Shown: positions 35,910 through 44,919, numbered from the stretch's first letter. The stretch is 64,000 nucleotides of DNA from Fictibacillus arsenicus (GCF_001642935.1 NZ_CP016761.1:2852001-2916000); one strand, 5' to 3'. The notes: a model not told the origin generated them from the letters alone. Made by a program: numbers and translations.

Positions 35910-36980
35910 TTACGAAAGCGATGGCTTTAATTTCTGGTACACTTTTCGGTTTACGTAAAAGAAGTAGCTCGTTGCGCCTCCTACTTTTACAAGTTGTGAT
36001 GCCATTTTTTTAATCACCGGGCATTCAGAAACTTTGCGGTCTGCTAAATAAATTCCGAGCAGGCCTCTTTGGATTAGTCGATGAAATTTTGAATTGGGTA
36101 ATTTCGAACAGCTGCTTTCCGCTTCTTTTGCGAAATAGACCATGCGCTCAAGCATGTGCTGTTCATTTTTATAGTACGTACAAAAGTTAAGATCCCCTTC
36201 AAGCTTGTCCTCATTTTGATCAATAAAATAATCCAGCAGAATATGTAATCCCTGCAGCCAAGGGAAGTAACCTTTTGTAATTGTTTTGGCAGATTCTTTT
36301 GTGAAATCGCCTTGAAAAGCATAGCTGACGAGACAAAAGATACCAAGTGTCGAACCAGCACAAGCGGAGAATTCATACCATGTTATATCAGGCAGAACAG
36401 ACTGATATTCCCCAAACCAACTGATCAGACGAGGTTCCCTTTCCTGCACCACAACATGCTTATGAACTTGAAGATCGCAATAAATTTGGGCAAGTCCTAT
36501 CAGCTCACTTGCAATGTTCGGATATGCCTGCATTTCCGATAATACCTTTTGACAGGCTAATACAAGATCAGCAAGGTATCCGCCGTCCTCTTGCTCATCC
36601 CTGTACCTGTAGTAGTTAACTGGTTTTACCCCTGGACTAAGTGCATGGAACATACTTTCATGAAGTGCCCTGAAGTCCTTTTCACTAAGAGAGGTACTCC
36701 GATCACAGAGGTTATCTAAATAATCACTGATCGTTTGGTAAGCTACTACAAATTCTATGGCTTTTTTTCGATGCTGTCCGGCGAGAAGAGTAAGGATGGC
36801 GCCGCCTTCACAGTGAAACATCTTATTCGAAATGCTGCTTAAAGCCTGCTGCCTCAATTCAGGATCAGGTATTTTCTCTGCTTGATCACGCCAATCTTGT
36901 AGCAGCTGGCTGACAGTTGGAAAAACTTTCGTGTAAACGGAATACATCAATCCCCATGGGTGAACCGGAACTTTGTTCAT
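35910..36980 (-). CDS. ytpB: Tetraprenyl-beta-curcumene synthase YtpB
   Basis: YtpB (DUF2600) makes C35 tetraprenyl-beta-curcumene from heptaprenyl diphosphate; the product forms sesquarterpenes linked to spores in B. subtilis. The 356-residue helical protein carries the Asp-rich SDYLDNLCDR. The ATG of MNKVPVHPWGLMY has AAAAGGAG at right distance; the longer frame (to 37034) overlaps ytpA without its own SD. It starts 29 bp after ytpA, same operon. Confidence 0.92.
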   Translation of the reverse strand: MNKVPVHPWGLMYSVYTKVFPTVSQLLQDWRDQAEKIPDPELRQQALSSISNKMFHCEGGAILTLLAGQHRKKAIEFVVAYQTISDYLDNLCDRSTSLSEKDFRALHESMFHALSPGVKPVNYYRYRDEQEDGGYLADLVLACQKVLSEMQAYPNIASELIGLAQIYCDLQVHKHVVVQEREPRLISWFGEYQSVLPDITWYEFSACAGSTLGIFCLVSYAFQGDFTKESAKTITKGYFPWLQGLHILLDYFIDQNEDKLEGDLNFCTYYKNEQHMLERMVYFAKEAESSCSKLPNSKFHRLIQRGLLGIYLADRKVSECPVIKKMASQLVKVGGATSYFFYVNRKVYQKLKPSLS

Positions 36981-37008
36981 ATAGATGCTCCTTTTGATTA
37001 TTCTTTCT

Positions 37009-37809
37009 TTACCTTTTTCCTTTATTGGCTTCACTATGCAGATATAAAAATCTTTTTACGTATTCAAAGACATTTTCCCGCTCAGGTTCGTTTAAAACTT
37101 CGTGATACAGTGAAGGAAATTCTTTATACCATTTCTCTTCTAGATAAATGCCATTAAACCAGCGTTTTACGGCATCCTTATCTACAATTAAATCGTCACC
37201 CGCCTGAAGCAGCAGTAATGGGATGTTTGGAAAGGATTTATAATGTTCGAATGCATGCTTAATTGAAGCCGTCAGTTCCCGATACCACCTTACTGAAACT
37301 TTTTTAACGATTAATTTATCCTCTTTATCCCTTACTCTTATCTCTTCATTTCTTGTTGCACTGCCTTCTGGCAAGTTTGTTGCAAGCCTTACACCAGGTG
37401 CGAATTTGTTCAATAACCGTGAAAGGGCTTCTTTTCCTTTTGAAGGATAATGAACTAACCCAAGACAAGGTGAAGATAAAACAACAGCCTGAACATCCAA
37501 GTTCCTCTCCATTAACGTACGTATAACAGCGAGTCCGCCCATACTGTGACCTAATATATACACTGGCAATCCAAGTTTTTTACCCTCTAGAAACCAGTTC
37601 TCAATTGTAAAGATGTACTCATCAAATGTATCGATGTGTCCTCTTCTTCTCGTTGTTGTGCCTTGACCTGGGAGATCTCCAGAAACACAGTGAAAACCGG
37701 ACTCATTCAATTGCTTTATAACCCAGTCGTACCTTCCATGATGTTCGTTTGCACCATGTACGACTACAATCGTACCTTTAGCTTCCCCATCTGTCGTCCA
37801 AGTCCACAT
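37009..37809 (-). CDS. ytpA: Alpha/beta hydrolase, phospholipase YtpA
   Basis: A monoacylglycerol lipase/lysophospholipase-like hydrolase. VVVHGANEHHGRY and nucleophile elbow GHSMGG (Ser89) are present, with Asp in GDDLIVD and His in SLYHEVLNE. B. subtilis YtpA is reported to make the lysophospholipid bacilysocin. ATG at 37809 follows AGAGGG by eight bases; a GTG nine bases upstream is too close. First gene of ytpA-ytpB. Confidence 0.92.
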   Translation of the reverse strand: MWTWTTDGEAKGTIVVVHGANEHHGRYDWVIKQLNESGFHCVSGDLPGQGTTTRRRGHIDTFDEYIFTIENWFLEGKKLGLPVYILGHSMGGLAVIRTLMERNLDVQAVVLSSPCLGLVHYPSKGKEALSRLLNKFAPGVRLATNLPEGSATRNEEIRVRDKEDKLIVKKVSVRWYRELTASIKHAFEHYKSFPNIPLLLLQAGDDLIVDKDAVKRWFNGIYLEEKWYKEFPSLYHEVLNEPERENVFEYVKRFLYLHSEANKGKR

Positions 37810-37870
37810 ATATTCCACCCTCTTCCCTATTCATATAGGTATACGATTTGCTAAACTATACTTAATTAAT

Positions 37871-38100
37871 GGCTCATTTCTAAAAGATTGTTGCAGTGCT
37901 TCTGAACATTTTTTGTTGAGTACGCTTCTTTGACTAGTTGGTTGGAGCGCAAGATGCGAGACTCCTGCGGGATCAGTGGGACAGGTGAGACTCCTAAAGG
38001 CGCAAAGCGCGAGGAGGCTCACCGCCCGCCACGCGGAAAGCGAGCATCCTGGAGCGGAAGTCAACAACTTCTAATAGCCACAATGTTTACGAAAACAGCC
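37871..38100 (+). repeat. MITE-like dispersed repeat, copy 5 (best preserved, 230 bp)
   Basis: Left end GGCTCATTTCTAAAAGATTG, right end ACAATGTTTACGAAAACAGCC (inverted match over about 24 bases). The core has GGTGAGACTCCTAAAGGCGC facing GCGCGAGGAGGCTCACC, a strong hairpin. The element is flanked directly by TAATTAAT on both sides, an 8-bp direct repeat. It occupies the divergent spacer between ytpA and ytoA. Confidence 0.93.
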
Positions 38101-38130
38101 TAATTAATAAAAATACAGGATGTGTATACA

Positions 38131-38649
38131 ATGATTTATCCTTATGGAGACAAGAAACCTAAAATTTCTGAAACTGCGTTTATTGCAGACTATGTGACAA
38201 TTACAGGTGATGTTCAGATTGGAGAGTACTCTTCTATTTGGTTCAACACATCAATTCGGGGGGATGTTTCCCCCACAAAAATCGGCAATTATGTAAATGT
38301 ACAAGATAATTCTGTACTTCATCAAAGTCCGAATCGCACACTACAATTAAAAGACGGGGTAACAGTTGGTCATAGCGTTATTCTGCATAGCTGTACTATT
38401 GAGGAAAACGCATTAATCGGCATGGGTTCATTGGTGCTTGACGGAGCACATATCGGTAAAGGTGCCTTTATAGGTGCAGGAAGTCTTGTACCTCCCGGAA
38501 AGGTTATACCGCCAAATACTCTTGCTTTCGGAAGACCGGCAAAAGTAATACGTGAATTGACAGAAGAAGATATTAAAGATATGGATCGTATACGTCGGGA
38601 ATATTATGAAAAAGGACAATACTATAAGACACTTCAGACTAAACGTTAA
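38131..38649 (+). CDS. ytoA: Gamma-class carbonic anhydrase-like protein YtoA
   Basis: A 172-residue left-handed beta-helix (hexapeptide repeat) protein: IRGDVSPTKIGNYVNVQDNS and GVTVGHSVILHSCTIEENAL carry the metal histidines of the gamma-carbonic anhydrase/YrdA group. Enzymatic activity is not certain for this subgroup. The ATG at 38131 lies ten bases after AGGA; an upstream GTG is in the SD region. The upstream MITE ends only 30 bp before, so the promoter may lie in or near it. The 3' end overlaps the convergent VOC gene by 11 bp. Confidence 0.9.
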   Translation: MIYPYGDKKPKISETAFIADYVTITGDVQIGEYSSIWFNTSIRGDVSPTKIGNYVNVQDNSVLHQSPNRTLQLKDGVTVGHSVILHSCTIEENALIGMGSLVLDGAHIGKGAFIGAGSLVPPGKVIPPNTLAFGRPAKVIRELTEEDIKDMDRIRREYYEKGQYYKTLQTKR

Positions 38650-39010
38650 ATTCGATTAAGTTTCCATCAGGATCACTCACAAATACCTGATGCCAATCGG
38701 TTTTATTGTTTGGTTTATTTACATATTTAACACCGTGTGCGTCAAGAGTCTGGATTAGTTTATCCATATCTTCAACCCTAATCGCAAAATGACCGTCTCT
38801 GCTGTCAATTTCGGTCGTGTTTCTTCTGGCTTTTCCTTTATTGTGAACAATTAAATGAAGCTGTGTATCGCCAATATCATACCAAACGCCCGGAAAATCA
38901 AATTGAGGGCGTTTTTTATTTTGTTTAAAACCTAAGATACCTTCGTAAAAATATAATGATTCCTTCAAGTTTGTAACCAGTAGTGAAACATGATGTATTC
39001 CTTTGTACAT
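38639..39010 (-). CDS. VOC (glyoxalase/bleomycin resistance) family protein
   Basis: A 123-residue vicinal-oxygen-chelate protein. Possible metal ligands lie at the usual places: His6/His7 (IHHVSLLV), His in HLIVHN, His in DGHFAIRV and Glu near the end (PDGNLIEF). It could be a dioxygenase, lyase or resistance protein; the sequence does not decide. SD GATGAGGTG precedes ATG. Convergent with ytoA. Confidence 0.87.
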   Translation of the reverse strand: MYKGIHHVSLLVTNLKESLYFYEGILGFKQNKKRPQFDFPGVWYDIGDTQLHLIVHNKGKARRNTTEIDSRDGHFAIRVEDMDKLIQTLDAHGVKYVNKPNNKTDWHQVFVSDPDGNLIEFNV

Positions 39011-39150
39011 GTGCTCTACACCTCATCTTCAAATCATGATTTGCCCATTATTTTATCACAATTAATCAAAAATAGAGATTTATTAGTGCTTAAACACCAC
39101 CCTTAATGAATATCTTTATAAAAGTAAACTTTATGAAGGGATGGTTTTAG

Positions 39151-39372
39151 ATGAATAGAAACACACCTGTAAAATCCTATACTCCTTATCATAGTCCTTT
39201 CGATCCTTGTCCGCCTATTGGCAAAAAGTATTATTCCACTCCTCCAAATTTATATATGGGTTTTCAGCCATATGATCTTCCGCAGTTTCCGCCAAAAGAA
39301 GCATTGCGAAAAGGTACACTTTGGCCTGCCTTTTACGATTATTATGAAAATCCGTATGAAAAAAGGGGGTAA
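39151..39372 (+). CDS. cotJA: Spore coat protein CotJA
   Basis: A 73-residue proline/tyrosine-rich protein (YHSPFDPCPPIGKKYYSTPP, FQPYDLPQFPPKEALRKGTL) matching CotJA. It is part of the cotJABC operon, expressed in the mother cell under sigma-E in B. subtilis. SD AAGGG ten bases before ATG. No clear sigma-E promoter was identified by eye. Confidence 0.93.
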   Translation: MNRNTPVKSYTPYHSPFDPCPPIGKKYYSTPPNLYMGFQPYDLPQFPPKEALRKGTLWPAFYDYYENPYEKRG

Positions 39373-39377
39373 CTGCG

Positions 39378-39641
39378 ATGCAGCAGACATTGCCAGAAGA
39401 ATTTTATCAATGGATGGAAGAGCTCCAAGCTGTTGATTTTGTACTCGTGGAGCTTACTCTATATTTAGACACTCATCCACAAGATCAAAATGCCGTTCAC
39501 CAGTTCAACCAATATGCGCAACAAAGAAAAAAAATAAAAAGAGCGATAGAGTCAAAATACGGACCGCTTCAGCAATATGGAAACAGTTATTCCGGAATGC
39601 CCTGGAATTGGAGCAGCGGTCCTTGGCCCTGGCAGCTTTAA
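39378..39641 (+). CDS. cotJB: Spore coat protein CotJB
   Basis: An 87-residue protein (EEFYQWMEELQAVDFVLVEL, LDTHPQDQNA) of the CotJB family; its end GMPWNWSSGPWPWQL is rich in Trp. It lies five bases after cotJA with SD AAAGGGGG. Its role is to help CotJC enter the coat, by family knowledge. Confidence 0.93.
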   Translation: MQQTLPEEFYQWMEELQAVDFVLVELTLYLDTHPQDQNAVHQFNQYAQQRKKIKRAIESKYGPLQQYGNSYSGMPWNWSSGPWPWQL

Positions 39642-39665
39642 AAAGGTTAAGGGAGGTTCACGTAA

Positions 39666-40235
39666 ATGTGGGTTTATGAGAAAAAACTGCAATACCCGGT
39701 AAAAGTAACATCATGTAATCCAAGACTAGCAAAATATTTAATCGAACAGTACGGCGGATCTGATGGTGAACTTGCTGCTGCACTTCGATACTTAAATCAG
39801 CGGTATACAATTCCTGATAAAGTAATCGGTCTATTAACGGATATCGGTACAGAAGAGTTTGCACATCTAGAAATGATCGCAACAATGATCTACAAGCTGA
39901 CGAAAGATGCAACACCTGATCAAATAAAAGCAGCAGGAATAGAAGATCATTACGTTAACCATGATAGTGCTTTGTTTTATCATAATGCAGCAGGTGTACC
40001 TTTTACTGCAAGTTACATAGCAGCAAAAGGGGACCCGATCGCTGACCTTTATGAAGATATAGCTGCAGAGGAAAAGGCCCGGGCTACCTATCAATGGATT
40101 ATAAACATGTCAGATGACCCCGACTTGAATGATTCTCTTCGTTTCTTAAGAGAAAGAGAGATTATCCACTCCCAGCGTTTCCGGGAAGCTGTTGAAATAT
40201 TAAAAGAAGAACGAGACCGGAAAATATTTTTCTGA
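39666..40235 (+). CDS. cotJC: Spore coat protein CotJC (manganese catalase family)
   Basis: The 189-residue ferritin-like four-helix protein has the manganese-catalase metal motifs EEFAHLEMI and EEKARATYQW plus REREIIHSQRFREA. It may protect spores from peroxide. Start MWVYEKKLQYPVKV with SD GGGAGG. Last gene of cotJABC, followed by a strong terminator. Confidence 0.94.
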   Translation: MWVYEKKLQYPVKVTSCNPRLAKYLIEQYGGSDGELAAALRYLNQRYTIPDKVIGLLTDIGTEEFAHLEMIATMIYKLTKDATPDQIKAAGIEDHYVNHDSALFYHNAAGVPFTASYIAAKGDPIADLYEDIAAEEKARATYQWIINMSDDPDLNDSLRFLREREIIHSQRFREAVEILKEERDRKIFF

Positions 40236-40240
40236 TTTTT

Positions 40241-40270
40241 ACCGTCCAGCGTTTTTGGACGGTTTTTTTT
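40241..40270 (+). terminator. Terminator of cotJABC
   Basis: ACCGTCC-AGCGTTTTT-GGACGGT followed by eight T. Confidence 0.92.
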
Positions 40271-40356
40271 ATAAATATTTACACTGCCTTCATTTCTCCA
40301 TAACAATTTTATTTTATGATGAACATATCAAGCTATAAAATAAAGAGGGGATATTA

Positions 40357-40893
40357 ATGGCAAAAGTTATTAATTGGCTTTACGAAAAAGAATGCACATT
40401 TTTCCGGCTTATTAATGGACGAATGCACAGAAGTTCCATGGATCGTTTCTTTCATGTGTGGACTCATCTTGGCGGCGCAACTGCTACGATCTCAACAGCT
40501 GTTCTTCTTTTATTGCTCCTCCCTGCACATTTAAAATCATGGGGAGCTGTCTGTATGGTTTCACTCATCATCAGTCACATCCCAGTTATGATTTCGAAAA
40601 AAATATATCCTCGGAAGCGTCCATACTTGAGCCTTCCCGATACGAATATCGGAGACAATCCGTTGAAAGATCATTCTTTCCCTTCTGGTCACACAACAGC
40701 CATTTTTTCTATTGTGACACCTCTTATCCTATTAAACCCGTTTTTGGGCGTGTTTCTGCTTTTCGCAGCTCTCTTGGTAGCTATTTCACGGATGTATCTC
40801 GGGCTTCATTACCCTACTGATGTTCTTGCCGGGATTGTTCTCGGCATAAGTTCAAGCTTTGTTTCATTGTTCTTAGTAAAGCTTTTTTCCTAG
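40357..40893 (+). CDS. PAP2 family membrane phosphatase
   Basis: The 178-residue membrane protein has all three PAP2 motifs: KKIYPRKRP, SFPSGHTTA and SRMYLGLHYPTDV. Such enzymes dephosphorylate lipid pyrophosphates, for example undecaprenyl diphosphate (BcrC) or phosphatidylglycerol phosphate; the substrate cannot be read here. About five membrane helices. SD AGAGGGG. A fragment of UDP-glucose dehydrogenase follows, which suggests a former polysaccharide locus (compare the B. subtilis teichuronate genes), but that is inference. Confidence 0.88.
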   Translation: MAKVINWLYEKECTFFRLINGRMHRSSMDRFFHVWTHLGGATATISTAVLLLLLLPAHLKSWGAVCMVSLIISHIPVMISKKIYPRKRPYLSLPDTNIGDNPLKDHSFPSGHTTAIFSIVTPLILLNPFLGVFLLFAALLVAISRMYLGLHYPTDVLAGIVLGISSSFVSLFLVKLFS

Positions 40894-40954
40894 CTAGCCT
40901 AATTTTATGTTGGAATTCCCCGTAAAGACCTGAAACATTATGAAATGGAAAAAT

Positions 40955-41284
40955 CGTTAACTCGTGAACGAGGGAGCTCGAGTGACTGCATTCGATCCGC
41001 TCGTTAGAGATTTTCCCGTAGAAGGTGTGCAAATTGCCCATACTTTTGAATCAGCCATTACTGATTCGGAAATTACAGTTATCGTTACTGAATGGGATGA
41101 TTTTATACAACTTTTGCAAGCAGAAAATATCAGAAGAATGAAGCAGCCTGTTATTTTTGATGGGAGAAACATGTTTACTCTTGAAGAGGTCAGAAATGCT
41201 GCTGAACAGCATCCTTTGCATTATGAGTCAATTGGAAGACCACAAGTTAGCAGTTTAGGTGTTAAAAATAAGCTATTTGTATAA
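40955..41284 (+). pseudogene. UDP-glucose 6-dehydrogenase C-terminal remnant
   Basis: Only the last about 110 residues of a UDP-glucose/GDP-mannose dehydrogenase remain: EGARVTAFDPLVRDFP, ITVIVTEWDDFIQLL, KQPVIFDGRNMFTLEEV and YESIGRP are the UDP-binding domain motifs of TuaD/Ugd. The Rossmann domain and catalytic Cys are missing, and a stop codon (TAA at 40955-40957) blocks the frame just upstream. There is no convincing SD. A normal terminator follows, so this is the 3' end of a deleted gene. Confidence 0.85.
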
Positions 41285-41290
41285 AAAGAT

Positions 41291-41320
41291 GCCTGCCATT
41301 GAAAAATGGCAGGCTTTTTC
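41291..41320 (+). terminator. Terminator after the dehydrogenase remnant
   Basis: GCCTGCCATT-GAAA-AATGGCAGGC followed by TTTTTC. Confidence 0.88.
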
Positions 41321-41412
41321 ATGTTTAAGCTATATCGGGGGAAGATTTAGCGGCAGTTTAGGGTAAATAAAGTCCCTTTTCCCAATACCCCTTTAGGTAT
41401 AGGAAACGATAA

Positions 41413-41492
41413 TTCCATGGTTAATCACTTTTTTCCCACGTTAAATGGAATAATCCCACGTTATTTTTAAAATAACCACAAGTCGACACATC
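41413..41492. repeat. 20-bp periodic array, core TCCCACGTTA
   Basis: Four units at exact 20-base steps: TTCCATGGTTAATCAC, TTCCCACGTTAAATGG, ATCCCACGTTATTTTT and TAACCACAAGTCGACA, each followed by four more bases. A possible earlier unit, TTCCCAATACCCC, lies at 41379, out of step. First halves are similar, second halves are not. Confidence 0.6.
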
Positions 41493-41520
41493 TCGTCAAA
41501 CTTCGCAGCTCAAAGACCCA

Positions 41521-41560
41521 AAAACAAAAACAGACTCCCTTTTAACAAGAGTCTGTTTTA
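41521..41560 (-). terminator. Terminator of metK
   Basis: On the minus strand AAACAGACTC / GAGTCTGTTT with TTTGTTTTTGG following, within a few bases of the metK stop. Confidence 0.85.
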
Positions 41561-41565
41561 TCACA

Positions 41566-42771
41566 TTAAATATTTGCTTGGTTCTTAAGCTCTTCTGCTT
41601 TGTCAGTTTTCTCCCATGGAAGATCCACATCTGTACGGCCAAAGTGACCATATGCAGCAGTTTGCTTGTAGATCGGACGGCGAAGATCAAGCATCTTGAT
41701 GATTCCAGCCGGACGAAGATCGAAATTGTTGCGAACTAATTCTACAAGAACTTCTTCTGATACTTTACCCGTTTCAAAAGTGTTTACAGCAATTGATACA
41801 GGCTGAGCCACACCGATCGCGTATGCAAGCTGAACTTCAACTTTATCTGCAAGACCTGAAGCTACGATGTTTTTCGCAACATAACGAGCAGCGTACGCAG
41901 CTGAACGGTCAACTTTTGTAGCATCCTTACCAGAGAATGCTCCGCCACCGTGACGTGCATAACCGCCGTAAGTATCAACGATGATCTTACGTCCAGTTAG
42001 ACCAGCATCACCTTGTGGTCCGCCGATAACGAAACGGCCTGTAGGGTTAATGAAGTATTTTGTGTTCTCATCAATTAACTCAGCAGGAACAACTGGCTTG
42101 ATCACTTTTTCTTTAATGTCTTTCTGAATTTCTTCAAGTGTGTTCTCTGGGTGGTGCTGGGTAGAAATAACGATTGTATCAATACGTACTGGCTTGTCGT
42201 TCTCATCATATTCAACTGTTACTTGAGTTTTTCCATCTGGACGCAAGTAAGGAATTTCTTCAGACTTACGTACTTCAGTAAGACGGCGAGATAATTTATG
42301 AGCTAATGAGATTGGAAGAGGCATAAGCTCTTCTGTTTCATTACAAGCAAAACCGAACATTAGACCTTGATCACCTGCACCGATCGCTTCGATCTCAGCA
42401 TCTGTCATAGAGCCTTCTCTTGCTTCTAGCGCTTGGTCTACACCCATCGCGATATCAGCAGATTGCTCATCGATAGAAGTCAGTACTGCACAAGTTTCAG
42501 AATCGAAACCGTATTTTGCACGGTCATATCCTATTTCTTTAATTGTTTCACGTACAACTTTTGGGATATCTACATAAGTAGAAGTTGTGATCTCACCAGC
42601 AACAAGTACAAGACCTGTTGTAACAGATGTTTCACATGCTACACGTGCATTAGCATCACTAGCTAAAATTTCATCTAGAATTGCATCTGATATCTGGTCA
42701 CAAATCTTATCCGGATGACCTTCTGTTACCGACTCAGATGTAAATAAACGACGACTAACTTTTTTGGACAA
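41566..42771 (-). CDS. metK: S-adenosylmethionine synthase MetK
   Basis: MetK makes S-adenosylmethionine from methionine and ATP. The 401-residue protein starts [20 protein letters not shown] and has [10 protein letters not shown] (ATP-binding) and [29 protein letters not shown] precedes ATG. It is controlled by a SAM-I riboswitch and is divergent from pckA, a conserved pairing in Bacillus. Confidence 0.97.
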   Translation of the reverse strand: MSKKVSRRLFTSESVTEGHPDKICDQISDAILDEILASDANARVACETSVTTGLVLVAGEITTSTYVDIPKVVRETIKEIGYDRAKYGFDSETCAVLTSIDEQSADIAMGVDQALEAREGSMTDAEIEAIGAGDQGLMFGFACNETEELMPLPISLAHKLSRRLTEVRKSEEIPYLRPDGKTQVTVEYDENDKPVRIDTIVISTQHHPENTLEEIQKDIKEKVIKPVVPAELIDENTKYFINPTGRFVIGGPQGDAGLTGRKIIVDTYGGYARHGGGAFSGKDATKVDRSAAYAARYVAKNIVASGLADKVEVQLAYAIGVAQPVSIAVNTFETGKVSEEVLVELVRNNFDLRPAGIIKMLDLRRPIYKQTAAYGHFGRTDVDLPWEKTDKAEELKNQANI

Positions 42772-42861
42772 ATTAATATCCTCCCTTAATTGCTTTCAGT
42801 ATGATACGGTACTTTATTCTTATCTATTTTGTATTGTTTATGTTCTTAACTTGAAAAAGGC

Positions 42862-43062
42862 ATAAAAAAAGCCCTTCCCTGTTTCACATATCATTCACGA
42901 GGGAAAAGGTTTAAAATAAAAATGCCTTCATCCTCTTATTGTCCAAGGTTATTTTCACCTTGCAGGTTAGCACCTTTTCATTTTAAGCAGATTATAAACT
43001 CCGCTTTCATGTCGGTTGCTGGGTTTCATAGGGCCTGTCCCTCCACCTACTCAGAATAAGAG
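42862..43062 (-). promoter_or_regulatory. SAM-I (S-box) riboswitch of metK
   Basis: On the minus strand P1 is CTCTTATT / AATAAGAG (43055-43062 and 42933-42940). Between the arms are AGGTGGAGGGACAGGCCCTA, TGAAACCCAGCAACC and AAGGTGCTAACCTGCAAGGT, all hallmark S-box parts. A terminator, AACCTTTTCCCTCG..GGGAAGGGCTTTTTTT, lies at 42864-42912. High SAM should stop metK transcription. Confidence 0.97.
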
Positions 43063-43078
43063 TAGCCGTTCTCGAAAT

Positions 43079-43107
43079 ATAATAGCGCAATGACTTTATG
43101 ATGTCAA
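43079..43107 (-). promoter_or_regulatory. metK sigma-A promoter
   Basis: TTGACA, 17-base spacer, TATTAT on the minus strand, about ten bases before the start of the S-box P1. Confidence 0.85.
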
Positions 43108-43156
43108 TAGAAATCCCTTTAATATCAATAAGAAGAAGCTGAATTTCGCACTTTTT

Positions 43157-43171
43157 TGATATCGCTTTCAA
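43157..43171. promoter_or_regulatory. CcpA cre-like site between metK and pckA
   Basis: The reverse strand reads TTGAAAGCGATATCA, fitting every fixed position of the cre consensus WTGNAANCGNWNNCW. A second, partial match (ATGAAAGCGCATCAG) lies at 43226-43240. Both suggest catabolite control of pckA; this is sequence matching only. Confidence 0.6.
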
Positions 43172-43266
43172 TATGATGGAGATTCCTGGTGTATTTAAGC
43201 CTTTTTTTCTGGATTAAGAACTTTTCTGATGCGCTTTCATAAAATAGTATACATTATTTAAATTAA

Positions 43267-43277
43267 TGTGTTATACT
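43267..43277 (+). promoter_or_regulatory. CcpN-type box overlapping the pckA -10 element
   Basis: TGTGTTATACT fits the CcpN consensus TRTGHYATAYW exactly and contains the likely -10 TATACT. In B. subtilis CcpN represses pckA and gapB on glycolytic carbon. Confidence 0.65.
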
Positions 43278-43323
43278 AATTTTCGAATATATCACTCTAG
43301 GATAAAGGATGGTACTGTCTGAT

Positions 43324-44907
43324 ATGAATACTTTGGAATTTACGACAACCTTAAATGAACTTGTGACCCGTGAAACAACTCACCAGAACTTGCCTGTTCC
43401 GGTTTTAGTAGAGAAATCATTAACAAGAAAAGAAGGCATTCTTACTTCTACAGGTGCACTTCGAGCAACCACGGGGAAATACACAGGCCGGTCCCCTGAG
43501 GATAAATTTATTGTTGAAGATGCATCCGTAAAAAAATCCATTGACTGGGGCAAAGTAAACAAACCATTTTCACCTGAAAACTTTGATAAATTATATAAAA
43601 AAGTACTTCAATACTTAGGCACTAAAGAAGAGTTATTCTTATTTAAGGGGTTCGCAGGGGCAGATCAAGAGTACCGTCTTCCTATTCAAGTTATTAACGA
43701 ATATGCATGGCACAATTTATTTGCACATCAAATGTTTGTGCGTCCAAATGAAACAGAACTTGCTTCACATGAATCTCAATTTACAGTAGTTTCAGCTCCT
43801 GGATTCCAAGTAAATCCTGCTGATGATGGAACAAACTCTGAAACGTTTATTATTATTTCTTTTGAAAAACGAATCGTATTAATCGGCGGTACAGAATACG
43901 CTGGTGAGATTAAAAAATCAGTATTCTCTGTTATGAATTACTTGCTTCCTGAAAAAGGGATCCTTTCTATGCACTGTTCAGCCAACGTTGGAAACGAAGG
44001 TGATGTAGCTCTTTTCTTCGGCTTGTCCGGAACAGGGAAAACAACACTTTCTGCTGATCCTAACCGACGCTTAATCGGAGACGATGAGCACGGATGGGCT
44101 AACACTGGAGTATTTAACGTCGAAGGCGGATGCTATGCAAAGACAATCGATCTTTCCAAAGAAAAAGAGCCGCAGATTTGGAATGCCATTCGTTTTGGAA
44201 GTGTATTAGAGAATGTAATGATCGATGATGATTCTCGTATTGCGGATTATAAGGATTCCACATTAACTGAAAATACAAGAGCGGCATATCCTGTTGATGC
44301 CATTCCAAACATCATTCAGCCAAGTGTGGCAGGTCATCCAAATACAATTATCTTTTTAACAGCTGATGCTTTTGGAGTATTGCCTCCAATCAGTAAATTA
44401 ACAAAAGAACAAGCGATGTACCATTTCTTATCTGGATATACAAGCAAGCTTGCTGGAACTGAAAGAGGAGTTACCTCACCGCAAGCAACTTTCTCAACAT
44501 GTTTTGGTGCTCCATTCCTTCCGTTGCCTGCAACTGTTTATGCAGAAATGCTAGGCAAGAAAATCGATCAGCATAATGTTCAAGTATTCCTTGTTAACAC
44601 AGGCTGGTCTGGCGGTGAATATGGTGTCGGAAGCCGTATGAATTTATCTTACACTCGTGCTATGGTTCAAGCGGCACTTGAGGGTGAACTGACATCTGTT
44701 GAAACTGTTGTAGATCCTGTATTCGGACTTCACATTCCAACACATTGCCCTGGTGTCCCTGACCAAGTTCTTCAGCCAAAGAAAACATGGGATAACCCTG
44801 AACAGTATGATATAAAAGCAAAAGAACTTGCTGCTAAATTTAATGCTAACTTTGAAAAATTCAAATCCGTTTCTTCTGAAATCACGCAAGCAGGACCACT
44901 CGCTTAA
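43324..44907 (+). CDS. pckA: Phosphoenolpyruvate carboxykinase (ATP) PckA
   Basis: PckA converts oxaloacetate to PEP, the first step of gluconeogenesis. [16 protein letters not shown] is the ATP P-loop; HCSANVG, GDDEHGW and TAFGVLPP-type segments line the active site. From MNTLEFTT the length is 527 residues, like B. subtilis PckA, so I use that ATG. An ATG 15 bases upstream (43309) has a better-spaced SD (AGGA) and cannot be excluded. Regulated probably by CcpN and CcpA sites upstream. Confidence 0.95.
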   Translation: MNTLEFTTTLNELVTRETTHQNLPVPVLVEKSLTRKEGILTSTGALRATTGKYTGRSPEDKFIVEDASVKKSIDWGKVNKPFSPENFDKLYKKVLQYLGTKEELFLFKGFAGADQEYRLPIQVINEYAWHNLFAHQMFVRPNETELASHESQFTVVSAPGFQVNPADDGTNSETFIIISFEKRIVLIGGTEYAGEIKKSVFSVMNYLLPEKGILSMHCSANVGNEGDVALFFGLSGTGKTTLSADPNRRLIGDDEHGWANTGVFNVEGGCYAKTIDLSKEKEPQIWNAIRFGSVLENVMIDDDSRIADYKDSTLTENTRAAYPVDAIPNIIQPSVAGHPNTIIFLTADAFGVLPPISKLTKEQAMYHFLSGYTSKLAGTERGVTSPQATFSTCFGAPFLPLPATVYAEMLGKKIDQHNVQVFLVNTGWSGGEYGVGSRMNLSYTRAMVQAALEGELTSVETVVDPVFGLHIPTHCPGVPDQVLQPKKTWDNPEQYDIKAKELAAKFNANFEKFKSVSSEITQAGPLA

Positions 44908-44919
44908 TCATCTTAAATC

